Assembly (NCBI RefSeq): GCF_014805685.1
Contig: NC_060911.1
Span: forward strand, 10,908,712-10,972,711
DNA: 64,000 bases
DNA from: Silurus meridionalis
Lineage: Eukaryota; Chordata; Actinopteri; Siluriformes; Siluridae
Reading direction: 5' to 3'
Program-made: the position numbers and the translations under genes
Notes under the pieces: model-generated
Databases searched by the model: none
Seen by the model: only the letters and a program-made list of their open reading frames with translations
Told to the model about the DNA's origin: nothing
In this document: one piece after another, positions 1 to 11,156 of the stretch
Position numbering within the stretch: the stretch's first letter is position 1
Layout: each line of letters opens with the position of its first letter

Positions 1-791
1 CTGGCTCAGCGTGCACGCGCTGTTGTTTCTATAGAAACAACCTGTACCAGGATGCTCCACATAAAGACGTTTATTTATAATAGCAGTCAATATAGTGAAT
101 ATTTTCTGAAAGTTAAAGTAAAGATGTAACTTCAGGACAGAGGCAATTACAGAGTTTCTATAGGGTCTTAAAAACAAAAAAAAAAAAGTTTAAAATATTA
201 ACATTTTAGTACTTAAAAACTCTTAAATTCGCTGTTCCAGGTCTTAAATAATTTTGAACATGTCATAATTTTCCCAATGTCCATGTAACTCTGCCTTTAA
301 TGCCCACTGAAATGCTCCTGCAGCACTTCAGAAAGTTTTTGTTTATTCGTTTCTGTGGTGGTGTAGTTCTTTCTTTTGCTAGTCCAAATATAATTTACTT
401 TATTACAACTACCAACTAAACCAACAGGCAACAGCCCAAACAGATTTTATTTTTCAGCTATGGGGAAGTGCAAGTTTAACGATACTGGGCTTGAAAAAAT
501 ATGAATTTAGTGTTGGTTAAAGGCCAGTTGCTAACAACATATTTGTGTGTTTGTTATATCGGTCTTAGATTTATTTCTTAATGGTTTTAAAAACCTCTTA
601 AAAAGTCTTCAGTTCGACTTGGTGAAACCTGCAGAAACCCTGAAAAAAAAGTATTTTCGCCTTCTAACGACAGGTGTTCATTATCTCAGTTTCCTAACAG
701 CTCTTTTCTCTGAGAATTGATAATGAAGTGTGGTAGTGCAGATTGCTGTATTGTGTTCTTAAATCCGAGCAATATTTCTCTCTCTGTGTAG
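1..791. other. rfc1: rfc1 intron, nothing else recognised
   Basis: AT-rich sequence upstream of the acceptor at 791, with short A and T runs. I see no exon, RNA gene or clear mobile element in it. Confidence 0.6.
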
Positions 792-1005
792 AACATTGAG
801 CAGTAAGGGGGCAATAAATCTAGACTACCTGCCCTACATGCGTACCGCCCTGCTGCAGCCTCTGCAGTGTCATGGAGCAGAAGGAGCCAGTCAGAGCGTC
901 AAGCTTATAGATGACTATGACATCATCAAAGAGGATTTTGACAGCATCATGGAGATCAGTACATGGGGTGGACAACCTGATCCGTACTCCAAGCTTGACT
1001 CCAAG
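792..1005 (+). CDS. rfc1: rfc1 exon (third from last)
   Basis: The acceptor is ctctgtgtag and the donor is AAG|gtataa. The exon opens with one base completing a codon from the previous exon and ends in phase 0. It encodes the helical C-terminal collar segment containing NLDYLPYMRTALLQP and MEISTWGGQPDPYSKLDSK. Confidence 0.93.
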
Positions 1006-4000
1006 GTATAAAGTGCAATACACTTTAAAACTAAACACAGCTCTACACAGACACTATATATATATTTATATTATATATGTAGGAATCTTCCAAATTGTTT
1101 CACCAAAGAAAATACTTATTGAACATTAAATTGAATGACTCCAAATTTGAATTCTGCCACTGTCAAAACCCTGCTATAACAACTCATCATACCTGCCTTG
1201 GTCATGCCGTGGATATAGCCACCGATAAAACAATCAACAAAAACACAAACATACAGTTTCAGGCACGTGTCTCATTTTATAGAATTTTTCTTTAGTTTCT
1301 TATTTATTTACTGTCAGTTCAAGGATTTATTTGTTTTGGCACTTTGTTGATTCTTATGAACAATTTCTAGCTGGGTGTTGGAGATCAACTAATGTTTAAA
1401 AGCTCTTAAACAGTCTTCTTTTACTGGTTTCCCAGTACCCCATAATAAACACCTCAAATATACATTTTGTGGATAAAAGTATGAGACACCAGACTTTTCC
1501 AGAAAATTTTCTCATGAGGTTCCTCTGCAAAGTGTTATCACAAATTTGGAGGCACACAATTATAAAGTACATTCAAAAAGTATTCAGTCCTCTTTCACTG
1601 TTTTTAATTTTATGTTGCACCCTGATATACAATCGTCTAAATAGAATTTTTTCCCCTCATCAATCACAAACATCTCACCAACAATCAAGAGAAATAAGAG
1701 GTACCTGAACTAATTTTCAAGTGGTGGTGTAAAGGGTCTGAATATTTACATGCATGTAATATTAAATATTTTTTTCATTTAAAAAGATTTACCGTATTTT
1801 CCGGACTATAAGCCACTACTTTTTCCCCACACTTTGAACCCCGTGGCTTAAACAACGACGTGGCTAATTTATAGATTTTTCCTGGGTTTTTCCCGGTTTC
1901 ACAAACTTCAAGCCAAAAAAACTGAACCCCATAACATTAGACCAATGAAATTGCTGAACGGGTTCCGGTTACCCAATGAAACTCTTTATATTAAATCAGA
2001 TGCGCTCCCACTGAATCGGGCCGCACCACAACATAAATATGGATGATGTTCCTCTGACGTTTGACCTGCCGCTCACTCGGACTGTCTACAGGAAATGCGA
2101 ATCATTCGTCACGCTGAAAACAACCGGGCATGAAAACACGCACTTCACCTGTGTTCTGAGCTGCACGGCATCGGGAGAAAAGCTTCACCGATGGTGATTT
2201 TTAAACGCACGACGATGTCAAAAGAAAAACTCACGAGAGAAATAGTTGTGAAAGGAAGGAGGAAGACAGTGAACATTGACTTTCTTGGTAGGCTACTGTT
2301 TAGATACAAGCCGTGTAACAGACACTGTCTTTCATTAAAGCCTGTGTAAAGTACACTGAAACTAATGAAGACACCTGCGGCTTATAGACGGGTGCGGTGT
2401 ATTTATGTTCAAAATAAAAATCTTTGTAAAATATAAGTGCGACTTATATTTGGGTGCGTTTGATATTCTGGAAATTACGGTACACACATTTCTGGAGTTC
2501 TGTTTTCACATTGTTGGTATGACCGAGTGTGAATTAAGGTAAAAAAATTTAATTTGAACGATTGTAGTTTTAGGCTGCAACATAACAAAATAAAAAAGTG
2601 AAGGGGGTTTCAAAACTTTCTGAATGCACTGTGTTTAGGATGTGCATTCAAACTTCACATGAACTAAGAGGCCCAAACCTTGTCCCAGCATGATGATGCC
2701 CCTCTTCATAGAGCAGGCACAAAGCCAGCTCTATGAAGATATGCTTTACATGGGTTGTTGTGGAAGATCTTGAGTGGTCTGCTATAGAGCTCTGACCTCC
2801 TCACCCTGCATCAGTTCCCGACTGTAATAACCTCGTGGCAGAATGAGCACAAACCACAAGCACACTCCAAAATTTAGTGTAAACATCATCTCAGAAGAGT
2901 GAAGGTTACTATACCAGCAAATGGGGACACAGTGTGGATGCAATAGGATGTTCAAAAAGCATGTCATTCGTATGTTCAGGTGTCCACAAACTTTTGTCCA
3001 TATAGTGTAAGTTGGCATAATCACAAAAATTTCACACTTATTCAACAACATGAGGAGCAATAGAGAATACACATGAAAAGAATGCTGACTTTTTGCCCAG
3101 TGTATTGTCGCTAAACACACAGTAATACATAGTTGGAAATTTCCAGAAGATAGTAGCATTTTTTTCTAAAAAGTCTCAAAATTAGAGAAAAAAAATCAAG
3201 ACTCCTCCTTCATGCCAAGAAAAAGGAAAAGTCTTTTCTAACCACAAACTATTACCTGCTGTTCGTTAGGTGCTGCCGGAACTTTTTACCTGAATAACAA
3301 AGTGGTGAATCTGTGGAATTTTGGATTGTATTCCCCCATAAAGTCCCTAGGAACCTTGTTAGGAACCGTTGCATCTTGGGCTCCGTGAAATACCAGGAGG
3401 ATTTTGGTTGAAAATCTGTTTGGTTTTGCCCAGAAGCTACATCTGGCTCATGGCTGGATCTTCCCAGTAATCAGTGACTGAGCACAGAATCAAACTTGTG
3501 ACATGGCCATCTCAGTCCAGAGCGGAAGAGGAGAGTCTACAAGACAGGACTGTAGGAGACGTGGAGAGATTTTATATCGAGCCGTGATTTCAGGCTCTGT
3601 ATTCTGTGTTGGCAAAGGGAGGTTCACAGTGTATTAAATGTTTTTGCTGCCATAATAGAAAAAAAGGAAAAAAATAAATAAATAAAACCAGATGTTTTTT
3701 TTCCTGTTCTGTCTCCAGGAAGATGCAGCTCTACATCTGCAATGTTGATCTATATTCTAATTAAATCTCAGGACACACCTAAATCAACCTAAAAAAAAAC
3801 CTATGCATCGCAATAGAAATTGCAATATGTATCTGATGCACACTTTTTTAAATCGAAAAACAGAATTGAAAAACATTTAAACTGATGCGAATCAAAGAAT
3901 CTTATTCTTAATGTTTATAAATTTATTTTTTGTTTATTTGTTTACGGGAATGATTATTTTGCACACAGAATAAAAGACAATGCTTTGCAGTCATTTGTAA

Positions 4001-5597
4001 AGTACAGTCAACCGCTTGCTCTTTTCTCTGCAGGTGAAAGCTGCATTCACACGGGCTTATAACAAGAAGTCCCACTTGACGCCGTACTCACTGCAGGTAG
4101 TGAAGAAAGGTCGCAAAGGAGCGGTCGACGCCGATCTGGCTTTAGACACCGACATTGACCTCCAGGGGCAGGACGAGGAGGAGGAGGAAGAGGGAACTGT
4201 TAATAGTGATGCCATGATCAAGGTGAACTACACCACCACTATTATTTGGTTTAGTTCTACAGTGCTAACTTTCCAGTTTTTATTTTTATATTTATTTATT
4301 TTAAATCAAGATTCTTATTGATTTTCTGTATCAGCAGTTCCGATCTCAAGTTTATATCAAGTTTAGATGCGATGAGATACAATTCACACCTAGTGCGATC
4401 TGATTCAGATTTTATTTCAGAATTAATGGTACAGAGAGTTCTGTTTTATTTCTTTGGTTCAGACAGACGGCAAATCAATTTACTTAAGTGCCTTCTGACT
4501 TCTACAACATGTCCCTTTCACAAACAGGCTTTTGTAGTGCAAAAAAAAAAGAAAGACGTTAAATCAAATAAAACCGGATGTTATTTTCCTGTTGTTTCCA
4601 GGAAGATGCAGCTCTACCTCTGCCACGTTAATCTGTATTCTTTGTGACTCTCGGAGTATGTCTCGGGCTCCGTAGTGTTGTGACACGTCATATTCACGTA
4701 GCAGCAGTGGTGCAGTTTTTTAACTTGAGAAACAGTTTAGCGAGGAGAAATCAATCCACATATCAAATTATTAATCACTTACTAAATAAAAAAAAAGTAC
4801 AGCACATCTTCTAATAAATTTATATAAATAAATTAGTTTTTTATCGATGCAAATGTGTAAAAAAAAACGACGCATCACGATACAAATGCCACTCTTTTTT
4901 CAATCAGTGTTTCACAGTGAATCAGTGAATTTGACCATCTCTTGTACAGGCCAGTTTTGGGCGAGTGGCTATTAATGAGGACGTAAGAAAAAGAAATACC
5001 ATGAGAACGATAAAAGCCGGCATCATATTTAGGCATTTGGCTCAAAAGGATTATGCTATAAACAACACACCACAACCTTAAGCTTGACTTTGTCTAGTTT
5101 TAGGCTTTGTCTTTTTAAATACTCTGTTCTTCCCTCTCTGTCTTTGTATTGAAAAGATGGTGAACTAAACAAGCCTCATGCATCTATCAGCTGATAATTA
5201 CCAGTTTGTTCAGAATCACTACCATGTTTGGTTCAGAGTCATGTTCCTTTCAATAGCTCCAGCCAATGACATGCTACTATACAGCTGCCAAAGCAGTCAG
5301 ATGTTTTACACGGTTTGGACTTTAATGAACGGGAAATTAGTTAATAAACAAAATGAATCAAACACCATTAGTATAATCTGTACTGAGTGTTACAGGCAAT
5401 CAGTGAAGTTCGTATTATAGTGTTTAAATTATCCAATTATCTTCTCTCTGGATGTGGTGTTTTTTTTTTCTTCTTTCTATAAATATCTCTCTGCCCTGAC
5501 CCTACAGCAAAAGAAGGCGAAACCTGCAAAAGAGGTCAAGCAGGAGAAAGCAGGCACTTCTGGAAAGGGCAAAGGCAAAGGAAAAGGCAAGAAGTAA
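792..5597 (+). CDS. rfc1: replication factor C subunit 1, C-terminal three coding exons (partial)
   Basis: RFC1 is the large subunit of the five-subunit AAA+ clamp loader that opens PCNA and loads it onto primed DNA in the nucleus. Three exons join in frame: 792-1005, 4034-4222 and 5508-5597, ending in TAA. Recognition rests on the conserved C-terminal collar-region sequence, with LDYLPYMRTALLQPLQ, DDYDIIKEDFDSIMEIS and KAAFTRAYNKKSHLTPYSLQ, then an acidic stretch and a Lys/Gly-rich basic tail, the known layout of RFC1 C-termini. The BRCT and AAA+ domains lie upstream of the window. Introns are 3.0 and 1.3 kb and full of repeats. All splice sites are GT-AG and phases agree, so the gene looks intact. 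Its neighbour, an mpdz-like gene, converges on it from the other strand. Confidence 0.95.
1570..2640. mobile_element. Tc1-like element remnant (middle element of the nest)
   Basis: The ends are inverted: cattcaaaaagtattcagtc at the left, and ctttctgaatgcactgtg at the right after gggtttcaaaa. It has little internal sequence left and no transposase frame. Its own body is interrupted by the pogo-like element at 1793-2482. A related truncated element lies at 52098-52675. Confidence 0.6.
1793..2482 (+). mobile_element. pogo/Tigger-like element, internally deleted
   Basis: The terminal repeats are taccgtattttccggacta at the left and tggaaattacggta at the right, inverted to each other. Translating from about 2040 gives a fragment with KTTGHENTHFTCVLSC, typical of the DDE transposase of pogo/Tigger elements. 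It then hits a stop after LHRW, so no functional transposase remains. The ends are intact, as in copies mobilised in trans. Confidence 0.75.
3685..3900. repeat. interspersed repeat, partial copy
   Basis: The segment with ttcctgttctgtctccagga and aagatgcagctctac recurs at 4575-4640 and 52690-52760, and a terminal part with gatgcacactttttt recurs at 52999-53020. It is an unclassified repeat family, possibly a DNA transposon, in an rfc1 intron. Confidence 0.5.
4034..4222 (+). CDS. rfc1: rfc1 exon (second from last)
   Basis: The acceptor is tttctctgcag and the donor is ATCAAG|gtgaac, phase 0 on both sides (63 codons). It begins VKAAFTRAYNKKSHLTPYS, strongly conserved in RFC1, and continues into an acidic low-complexity run (DEEEEEEG) before the NSDAMIK motif. 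Confidence 0.93.
4540..4890. repeat. second copy of the 3685 / 52680 repeat family
   Basis: It shares aggaagatgcagctctacct and the stretch through cgtcatattcacgtagcagc with 52710-52815, at roughly 85-90% identity by eye. Unclassified; it lies in the last rfc1 intron. Confidence 0.5.
5508..5597 (+). CDS. rfc1: rfc1 last coding exon
   Basis: The acceptor is gaccctacag. The exon encodes 29 residues of Lys/Gly-rich tail (begins QKKAKPAKEVKQEKAG, ends GKGKGKK) and stops at TAA. A Lys-rich C-terminus is usual in RFC1 and is expected to carry nuclear-localisation or DNA-contact charge. Confidence 0.88.
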   Translation, partial: QKKAKPAKEVKQEKAGTSGKGKGKGKGKK

Positions 5598-5850
5598 ACA
5601 GAGGCCTGCAATGAAGAACCATTCGGACAGGCAAATTGTAAACAATCACTCGTTCCTCCTCACTGATAAAAAAAACTCTGATGGCAGGCGGCAAAGATCA
5701 GACCTTCCTAAGGCTATCGAAAGGTCAGTATTAACAAGGAGTGAGGGATGCAAAGGAGGCATTTTCAAGCAATTAAAAATGAGTGGGCGGCCATTCCATC
5801 GTCATCGTCTCGCAGTCGACTGGACGTAAAGGACGGTAGAATCATGGAGT

Positions 5851-5886
<36 letters not shown>

Positions 5887-6285
5887 CGCACTCATTTCCA
5901 TACACAAAGTCAAACTTAGTCCCATCTGTGACATCAAACATCTCTCATCTCAGCCCTTACTATCATTAAGCCTCTTATTTCTTATTCACTTGCAGCTCTT
6001 ATAAGGTTACATAAGCACTTTGCATAAATCACACACTGCTCTTGAAGGTTTCTTGCAGACAGTGCACATCCAGATGCATTTTGAACCCTGAGATGTAAAT
6101 ATATACACACAGTCAAACCCCTATATAATTTGAAAGTTACTCAATTGGAAAGTTGTAGAAAGAACATTTGTCCTTTTTTTCTATTGAAATGTTTTTTTAC
6201 AAACTGACATTGTGATGTTCTGGTCTGTAGATTAGACTGTATATGACTTGGGATTTCAACAAGCAATTAAAAATGTGATTTACTG
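5598..6285 (+). other. rfc1: probable rfc1 3' UTR
   Basis: This stretch follows the rfc1 stop codon and has no coding signal. It contains a (CA)n run at about 5852-5881. The variant poly(A) signal ATTAAA near 6265 is the best candidate for the transcript end; no canonical AATAAA lies nearer. The extent is inferred. Confidence 0.45.
5852..5881. repeat. (CA)n microsatellite in rfc1 3' UTR
   Basis: About 14 CA units, flanked on both sides by GCGC-containing sequence. Confidence 0.9.
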
Positions 6286-6368
6286 ATTTATTGAACTATT
6301 GTCCTCTCTTAACTTTTTTCTTTTTGGAGTTTGCATGTGCAAATTGTTGACCAATTGATCATCTAAAC

Positions 6369-6588
6369 CAGTAATCCCCAACCCCCAGGCTGCGGACTGG
6401 CAGTAGTTTGTTAGTCAATTGGTACCGGGCCGCACAGAAAGAATACATAACTTACATTATTTCCATTTTATTTATTATCTGATTCTGAACGATGTTTTAT
6501 GCTGATCATATCTTTTTTTTTTGTTGTTGTTTTTATCCGCCACACCTTAAAGGCCGGTCCGTGCCACAAAAAATGTTGGAGATCGCTG
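6369..6588. mobile_element. short hAT-like non-autonomous element
   Basis: The left end is cagtaatccccaaccccca. The right end is gttggagatcgctg, whose complement starts cagcgatctccaac. The interior has gctgcggactggcag and ggccggtccgtgccac, familiar from a widespread vertebrate hAT-type MITE. Flanks atctaaac and atctagtc are an 8-bp target duplication with two changes, as expected for hAT. Confidence 0.7.
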
Positions 6589-6670
6589 ATCTAGTCCATG
6601 GTATGTAGTAAGTAACTGTTGACCATGTAATCAGTTAACATTAATCACTCTAGGTTTTGATTTTTATTCT

Positions 6671-6673
<3 letters not shown>

Positions 6674-6731
<58 letters not shown>

Positions 6732-6740
6732 TACATACAC
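6674..6740. repeat. (TA)n(CA)n compound microsatellite
   Basis: About 23 TA units followed by a short CA/CATA tract, directly abutting the Tc1/mariner fragment. Confidence 0.95.
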
Positions 6741-7332
6741 TCATCAGCCACTTTATTAGGTACACCTTACTAGTACCGGATTGGACCCCCTTTTTGCCTT
6801 CAGAACTGATTTAAACCTTCGTGGCATAGATTCAACAAGGTACTCGAAACATTCCTCAGAGATTTTGGTCCATATTGAAATGATGGCATCACGCAGTTGC
6901 TGCAGATTTGTCGGCTGCACATCCATGATGCGAATCTCCCATTCCACCACATCCCAAAGGTGCTCTATTGGATTGAGATCTGGTGACTCTGGAGGGCATT
7001 TCAGTACAGTGAACTCTTTGTCATGTTCAAGAAACCAGTCTGAGATGATTCAGAAGATGGGTACACTGTGGTCATAAAGGGATGGACATGTTTAGCAACA
7101 ATACTCAGGTAGGCTCTGGGTGTTGACACGATGCTCAATTGGTACTAATGGGCCCAAAGTGTGCCAAGAAAATATCCCCCACACCATTACACCACCACCA
7201 CCAGCCTGAACCATTGATACAAGGCAGGAGGGATCCATGCTTTCATGTTGTTGATGCCAAAGTCTGACCCTACCATCTGAATGTCGCAGCAGAAATCGAG
7301 ACTCATCAGACCAGGCAACGTTTTTCCATCAG
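6741..7332 (-). pseudogene. Tc1/mariner transposase fragment
   Basis: On the - strand the C-terminal end reads MVEWEIRIMDVQPTNLQQLR and then MPRRFKSVLKAKRG, the usual Tc1-like C-terminus. Upstream sequence (7033-7330) still resembles the DDE core but is frameshifted. The 5' end is missing and the terminal repeat is only partly visible. Confidence 0.75.
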
Positions 7333-7497
7333 AACAGCCACTTTTTTAGTTCTTTGTATTACAGCATTTTATTTAATAGCCATTGTGGTAACAAGGTAAA
7401 TGTGTGTAGTTACAGAAATGGAAAAAAAAAATAAAATACAACTTGTAAGTATACAATCATTTTTATATACAGGACACACACACACACACACACACAC

Positions 7498-7855
7498 TTT
7501 AGACAAAAAGTATTGGGACACCTGACTTATACCCAAGCACAAAGTTGGAGGCAGACAATTGTTAGGATGTTTGTGTTACATTTTTCATTCACTTGATCTC
7601 TGACCTCATCCCTTTTAAACACCTTTGGGAGGAATGTGAATGCTGACTGCACCCCAGACCTCCTCACCTCACCTACATCACTACCTGATTTTACTAACTC
7701 CCTTGTGGCTAAATTAACACAAATCTCCACAATTACACTCCAAAATCAATAGAACAGTGCAGATTATTATAACAGCAAATGGGGACTAAATATGGACTGG
7801 GATGTTTAACAAGCACATATAACATCATGGTCCGGTGTCCACAAACTTCAAAGCA
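7498..7855. mobile_element. non-autonomous DNA transposon, same family as 1469-3008
   Basis: It starts agacaaaaagtattgggaca after a (CA)n tract and ends ccggtgtccacaaacttc. The inverted terminal motif matches other copies in this window. No coding capacity. Confidence 0.6.
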
Positions 7856-8035
7856 TTTTTATTTGTATAGCACTTTTAACAATAGACATTGTCTCAAAGC
7901 AGCTTTAGATAATGTGACACACACACAGATAATGTGGTAATGAATAATAAATAAGACTGTTCTTTCTAAGTGTAAGTTTGTCCCTAATGAGCAATCCGGT
8001 GGTGACTGTGGCAAGGAAAAACTCCCTTTTGTCTA
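7853..8035 (-). mobile_element. L2-like LINE 3' tail (complement)
   Basis: It reads atttttatttgtatagcact, then the segments gtctcaaagcagcttta and ggcaaggaaaaactccct. This is the complement of the 3' end of the LINE at 40430-40650. Many such 5'-truncated tails are scattered through the window. Confidence 0.7.
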
Positions 8036-8041
8036 AACAGG

Positions 8042-8042
8042 A

Positions 8043-8073
<31 letters not shown>

Positions 8074-8100
8074 TATATATATATATTTATATATTTATAT
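8042..8100. repeat. (TG)n(TA)n microsatellite
   Basis: A TG run of about 12 units passing into degenerate TA/TTTA repeats. Confidence 0.9.
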
Positions 8101-8341
8101 TTGTCTACTGCCCAGCTGAAACTGCAGTCTATCGCTGTTTAACTATATATATTTTTAGGACCCTGTTAAACAATACTGGGTTTGCCATCATTAGTATACA
8201 CAGTGTGTGTGAGACCATATGGACAGTGTGATATCACTGATGCATCTCATATTCTCCAGTGCTCCCAAGTGTATGATTCTCCTAAAGGTCTTCCTGTCAC
8301 TTACAGGCCCCAGCTGTAGCCGGGATTCAGGCTCCATGTTT

Positions 8342-8362
8342 CTACTCTGGTCTTTTCCAAAG
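8342..8362 (-). CDS. possible terminal exon of the mpdz-like gene (tentative)
   Basis: On the - strand an acceptor cttgacatttacag precedes sequence which, read in phase 0 from the exon at 11085-11156, gives LWKRPE and then TAG at 8344-8342. A good donor-like gtaagt 37 bases downstream (8299-8304) leaves room for a different, longer reading. Only phase agreement and an acceptor support this; there is no homology. If real, the protein ends without PDZ13. Confidence 0.2.
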   Translation of the reverse strand, partial: LWKRPE

Positions 8363-8559
8363 CTGTAAATGTCAAGAGATGATTGTTGATTATCCAGTCA
8401 TATTCATTTCAAATTGATGGTAACCATGGATATGGACTGTAATGAGTGAGATGCACTTACTGTAACAAGAATCAGAAGGAATTCACTTCACCAACCTGGA
8501 AGATTATTCTGAGAGATGGATTTATGAGTTAAAATTATTGCAGGACCCGTTTAATCAAT

Positions 8560-9330
8560 GCAAATTAAAAGCTGCACAAAAATAAAATTAGCACCTTGTT
8601 GCAAAGACATTTTGACAATTACAGCTTTAAGATTTCTATAGTAAAAAGTAATTAGATTTGTGATCATTCTTGTATTGAAAGGTTTATATTCTTCCAGAGA
8701 TTCAGTTTCTTAGTTAAAAACTAATGTTCTCTATTAATTTCCTGGTACTAGTTTCCTTTGTGATGTGTAATACCCCAGTACAGTTTGAATAGAAGTAGCC
8801 CAATATCATGATACACCCACCCCCATGCTTCATTGTGCACATTGTGTCTTTGGGGACATACTATAATACCATCTACACTCTCTCTCTCTCCAAACAATAC
8901 ATACTGAATTATTGCCAAACTCTTTTTTTTTCTTCTGACCAGAGTACATAAGTCTAAAAAAAGTTATGATTGTCATGTGTAAGCTGGAAGAACCAAAATA
9001 ATTGTACTGTTTGTGCTCATTATTCTCTGTGTAACTGTTGTTCCTGCTGCTTTCAAGTTCTCCTACAACTCTTCAAATGACTGCTGGCACTTTTCACAAC
9101 TTCCTTACCTTTTCCTATCATTATTCTGAGAGTTCTGTAAAATCCAGTCCAAATATGATTAGTTGTGGTTCTATGAACTGTACAACTACACATTATTAAA
9201 GCAATGTTCTACTGGCAGTGATGTTTAAGATTCTTATGGTTATGCACCTTTTTCCATTAGTGTTGTTTAATAGAACTTTAGGAAGCTTCTTCACACCAGT
9301 TGCTCCCCATTGTGTCTTCATTCATAAGCA
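8560..9330 (-). pseudogene. decayed Tc1-like transposase remnant
   Basis: Complement-strand sequence with the familiar spacing of a Tc1-type gene, for example catgcttcattgtg at about 8825 and a ttcttctgaccagagtac block at about 8930. Indels and stops throughout leave no frame. It lies next to the better-preserved element at 9330-10430. Confidence 0.45.
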
Positions 9331-10430
9331 ATGAGCAGTGCACCCCTCACATTTCTTCAAGCATTTTAGTGTTTCTTCTCAAGAGACAATACTATAGAAA
9401 TTAAAATTGGATATATTATAGAGTAGTCAATGTGCAGGTTGTACAGATTTACTGTCCTCTATAAATAACAACATACAGCCATTATTGTCAAAATAACCAG
9501 CAACAAAGTGAGTACACCCTCAGTGAACATGTCAAAACTGTGTCCAAATTGTGAATATTGTGTGAGCACTGTTGTTATCCAGCACTGCCTTAATCCTCCT
9601 GGGCATGAAATTCACCAGAGCTGCACAGGTTGTTGCTGGGATCCTCTTCCACTCCTCCATAATGACATCATAGAGCTGCTGGATGTTAAACACAAGGCGC
9701 TTCTTCAGCTTCCGTTTGAGGATGCCCCACAGGTGCTTAATATAGATCAAGTCTGGAGACATACCTGGTCACTCCATCACCTTCACCTTCAATTTCCTCA
9801 GGAAGGCAGTTGTCATCTTGGCAGTGTGTTTGTGTTTGTTATTATTTTGGAAAACTGCAGTTTGGCCCAGTTTCTGAAGGGGGCATCATGTTCTGCTTCA
9901 GAATGTCACAGTACATGTTGAAATGCAGCAGCACTCATGCAGCCCCTCACCATGATGCTACCACCACCATGCTTGACTGTAGGCAAGACACAATTTTCTT
10001 GGTACTCTTCACCAGGGTAACCCCACACCTTCTGGACACCATCTGAGCCAAACAAGATTATCTTAGTCTCATCAGACCACAGGACATGGTTCAGCAAACT
10101 GTTTGTGGCTTTCTTGTGATCCAGCATAAGAAGAGGCTTCCTTCTGGGACAATGGCCATGCAAACTAACTTGTTGCAGTGTGTGGTGTACGGTCTGAGCA
10201 CTGGCAAGCAGACCTTCAGCTTCTGCAACCTCTAAACCAATGCTGGCAGCACTCACGAGTCAGTTTTTTTAAGCAGCTTCTGCACCTGACACACAGCTCA
10301 AGGACTCAGCTTCTCGGATCGACATTTGCGAGGTCTGTTCTGAGTGGAACCCGTCTTGAAAACCTCTGTATGACCCTAATCACTGTACTGTAACTCAGTT
10401 TCAGGGTGTTACTGATCGTCTTATAGCATG
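9330..10430 (-). pseudogene. Tc1-like transposon with broken transposase
   Basis: Two - strand blocks are readable: 10256-9906 (contains NHVLWSDETKIILFG and [13 protein letters not shown]) and 9762-9532 (KHLWGILKRKLKKR to MPRRIKAVLDNN). The first catalytic Asp of the DD34E triad is visible in WSDE. The usual SPDLNPIE is SPDLIYIK, so the last catalytic Glu is gone. The 3' end, around 9330-9510, has the family's gtgcacccctcacattt and gtgagtacaccctc motifs. Confidence 0.8.
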
Positions 10431-10480
10431 CAAAAAAAATAAAAAAATAAATCAGGAAGGGGACAAACACTTTTTACACC

Positions 10481-10483
<3 letters not shown>

Positions 10484-10555
<72 letters not shown>

Positions 10556-10567
10556 ATATATATATAA
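10484..10567. repeat. (TG)n(TA)n microsatellite
   Basis: About 9 TG units followed by about 30 TA units, with a single TGTG interruption near 10552. Confidence 0.95.
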
Positions 10568-10619
10568 AATATATAATTGTTTATGGTCAGGCCAATAAAT
10601 ATTTGTTATATACACCTGA

Positions 10620-10955
10620 TCATTACACTTTAGATTTAGTCCACACTTTGAGGTTGTAGGAACCTCAACTTTTCTAGGATGGCTTTTCAGGATTATGGAG
10701 CTTTGTTTTGAATGTGTTGCCTTTCAGTCTAATCAGGCCAGAGGTGCAAAAGTGTTTAGGGTACAGTAAAGGCCACTCAAGTTCTGCCATTTGAGTATTT
10801 TTACTCTCCATTGTCTTAATGGGCCCTGTTTTGTGCGTTTGGGCATTGTCCTGCTCAAACGTGTTAGATGTGACCCACATTTCACAGGCAACATTTGCAA
10901 GGTCCACATGTGAGTGTAATGGTCAGATGTTCACAAAATTTGGGTATACAGTTTG
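10620..10955. mobile_element. non-autonomous DNA transposon, same family as 1469-3008
   Basis: The right end is ggtcagatgttcacaaaatt. The body includes ggcattgtcctgctcaaac and ggccactcaagttctg, shared by eye with the copies at 1469 and 63360. It carries no gene. Confidence 0.5.
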
Positions 10956-11084
10956 TTTTGTTAAATACAAAACAATGTTTGATACTTATTTTCCTATACT
11001 ATAAACATGTTCTGCATTTACTTAAGTAAATACAAAGGTTAAAGACAGTAAAGCAGTTTGGAATGACAGTATCACATTCCTTAC

Positions 11085-11156
11085 CTGGCACTCGTATGAA
11101 TAATATGGAGTAGCTCTAAAACGTGCTACCTCCAGCACCACTGCCCCACTGCACTT
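11085..11156 (-). CDS. mpdz: mpdz-like exon: end of PDZ12 plus linker
   Basis: The acceptor is ctgtgggtttcag and the donor is CAG|gtaagg, phase 0 on both sides (24 codons). It reads [20 protein letters not shown], the final strand of the PDZ12-equivalent domain. This is the last exon placed with confidence. Confidence 0.82.

Larger units (their letters stand above)
1469..3008. mobile_element. non-autonomous DNA transposon (outer element of a nest)
   Basis: The left end reads gtggataaaagtatgagaca and the right end reads caggtgtccacaaacttttg, inverted versions of one terminal motif seen again at 7498-7855, 10620-10955 and 63360-63955. The body is split at about 1570 and resumes at about 2641, because another transposon sits inside it. 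It lies in an rfc1 intron. Confidence 0.6.

Noticed and set aside
1795..2480. rfc1 alternative exon in the region coding KTTGHENTHFTCVLSC
   Set aside because: The protein signature and the inverted ends identify a pogo/Tigger-like transposon.
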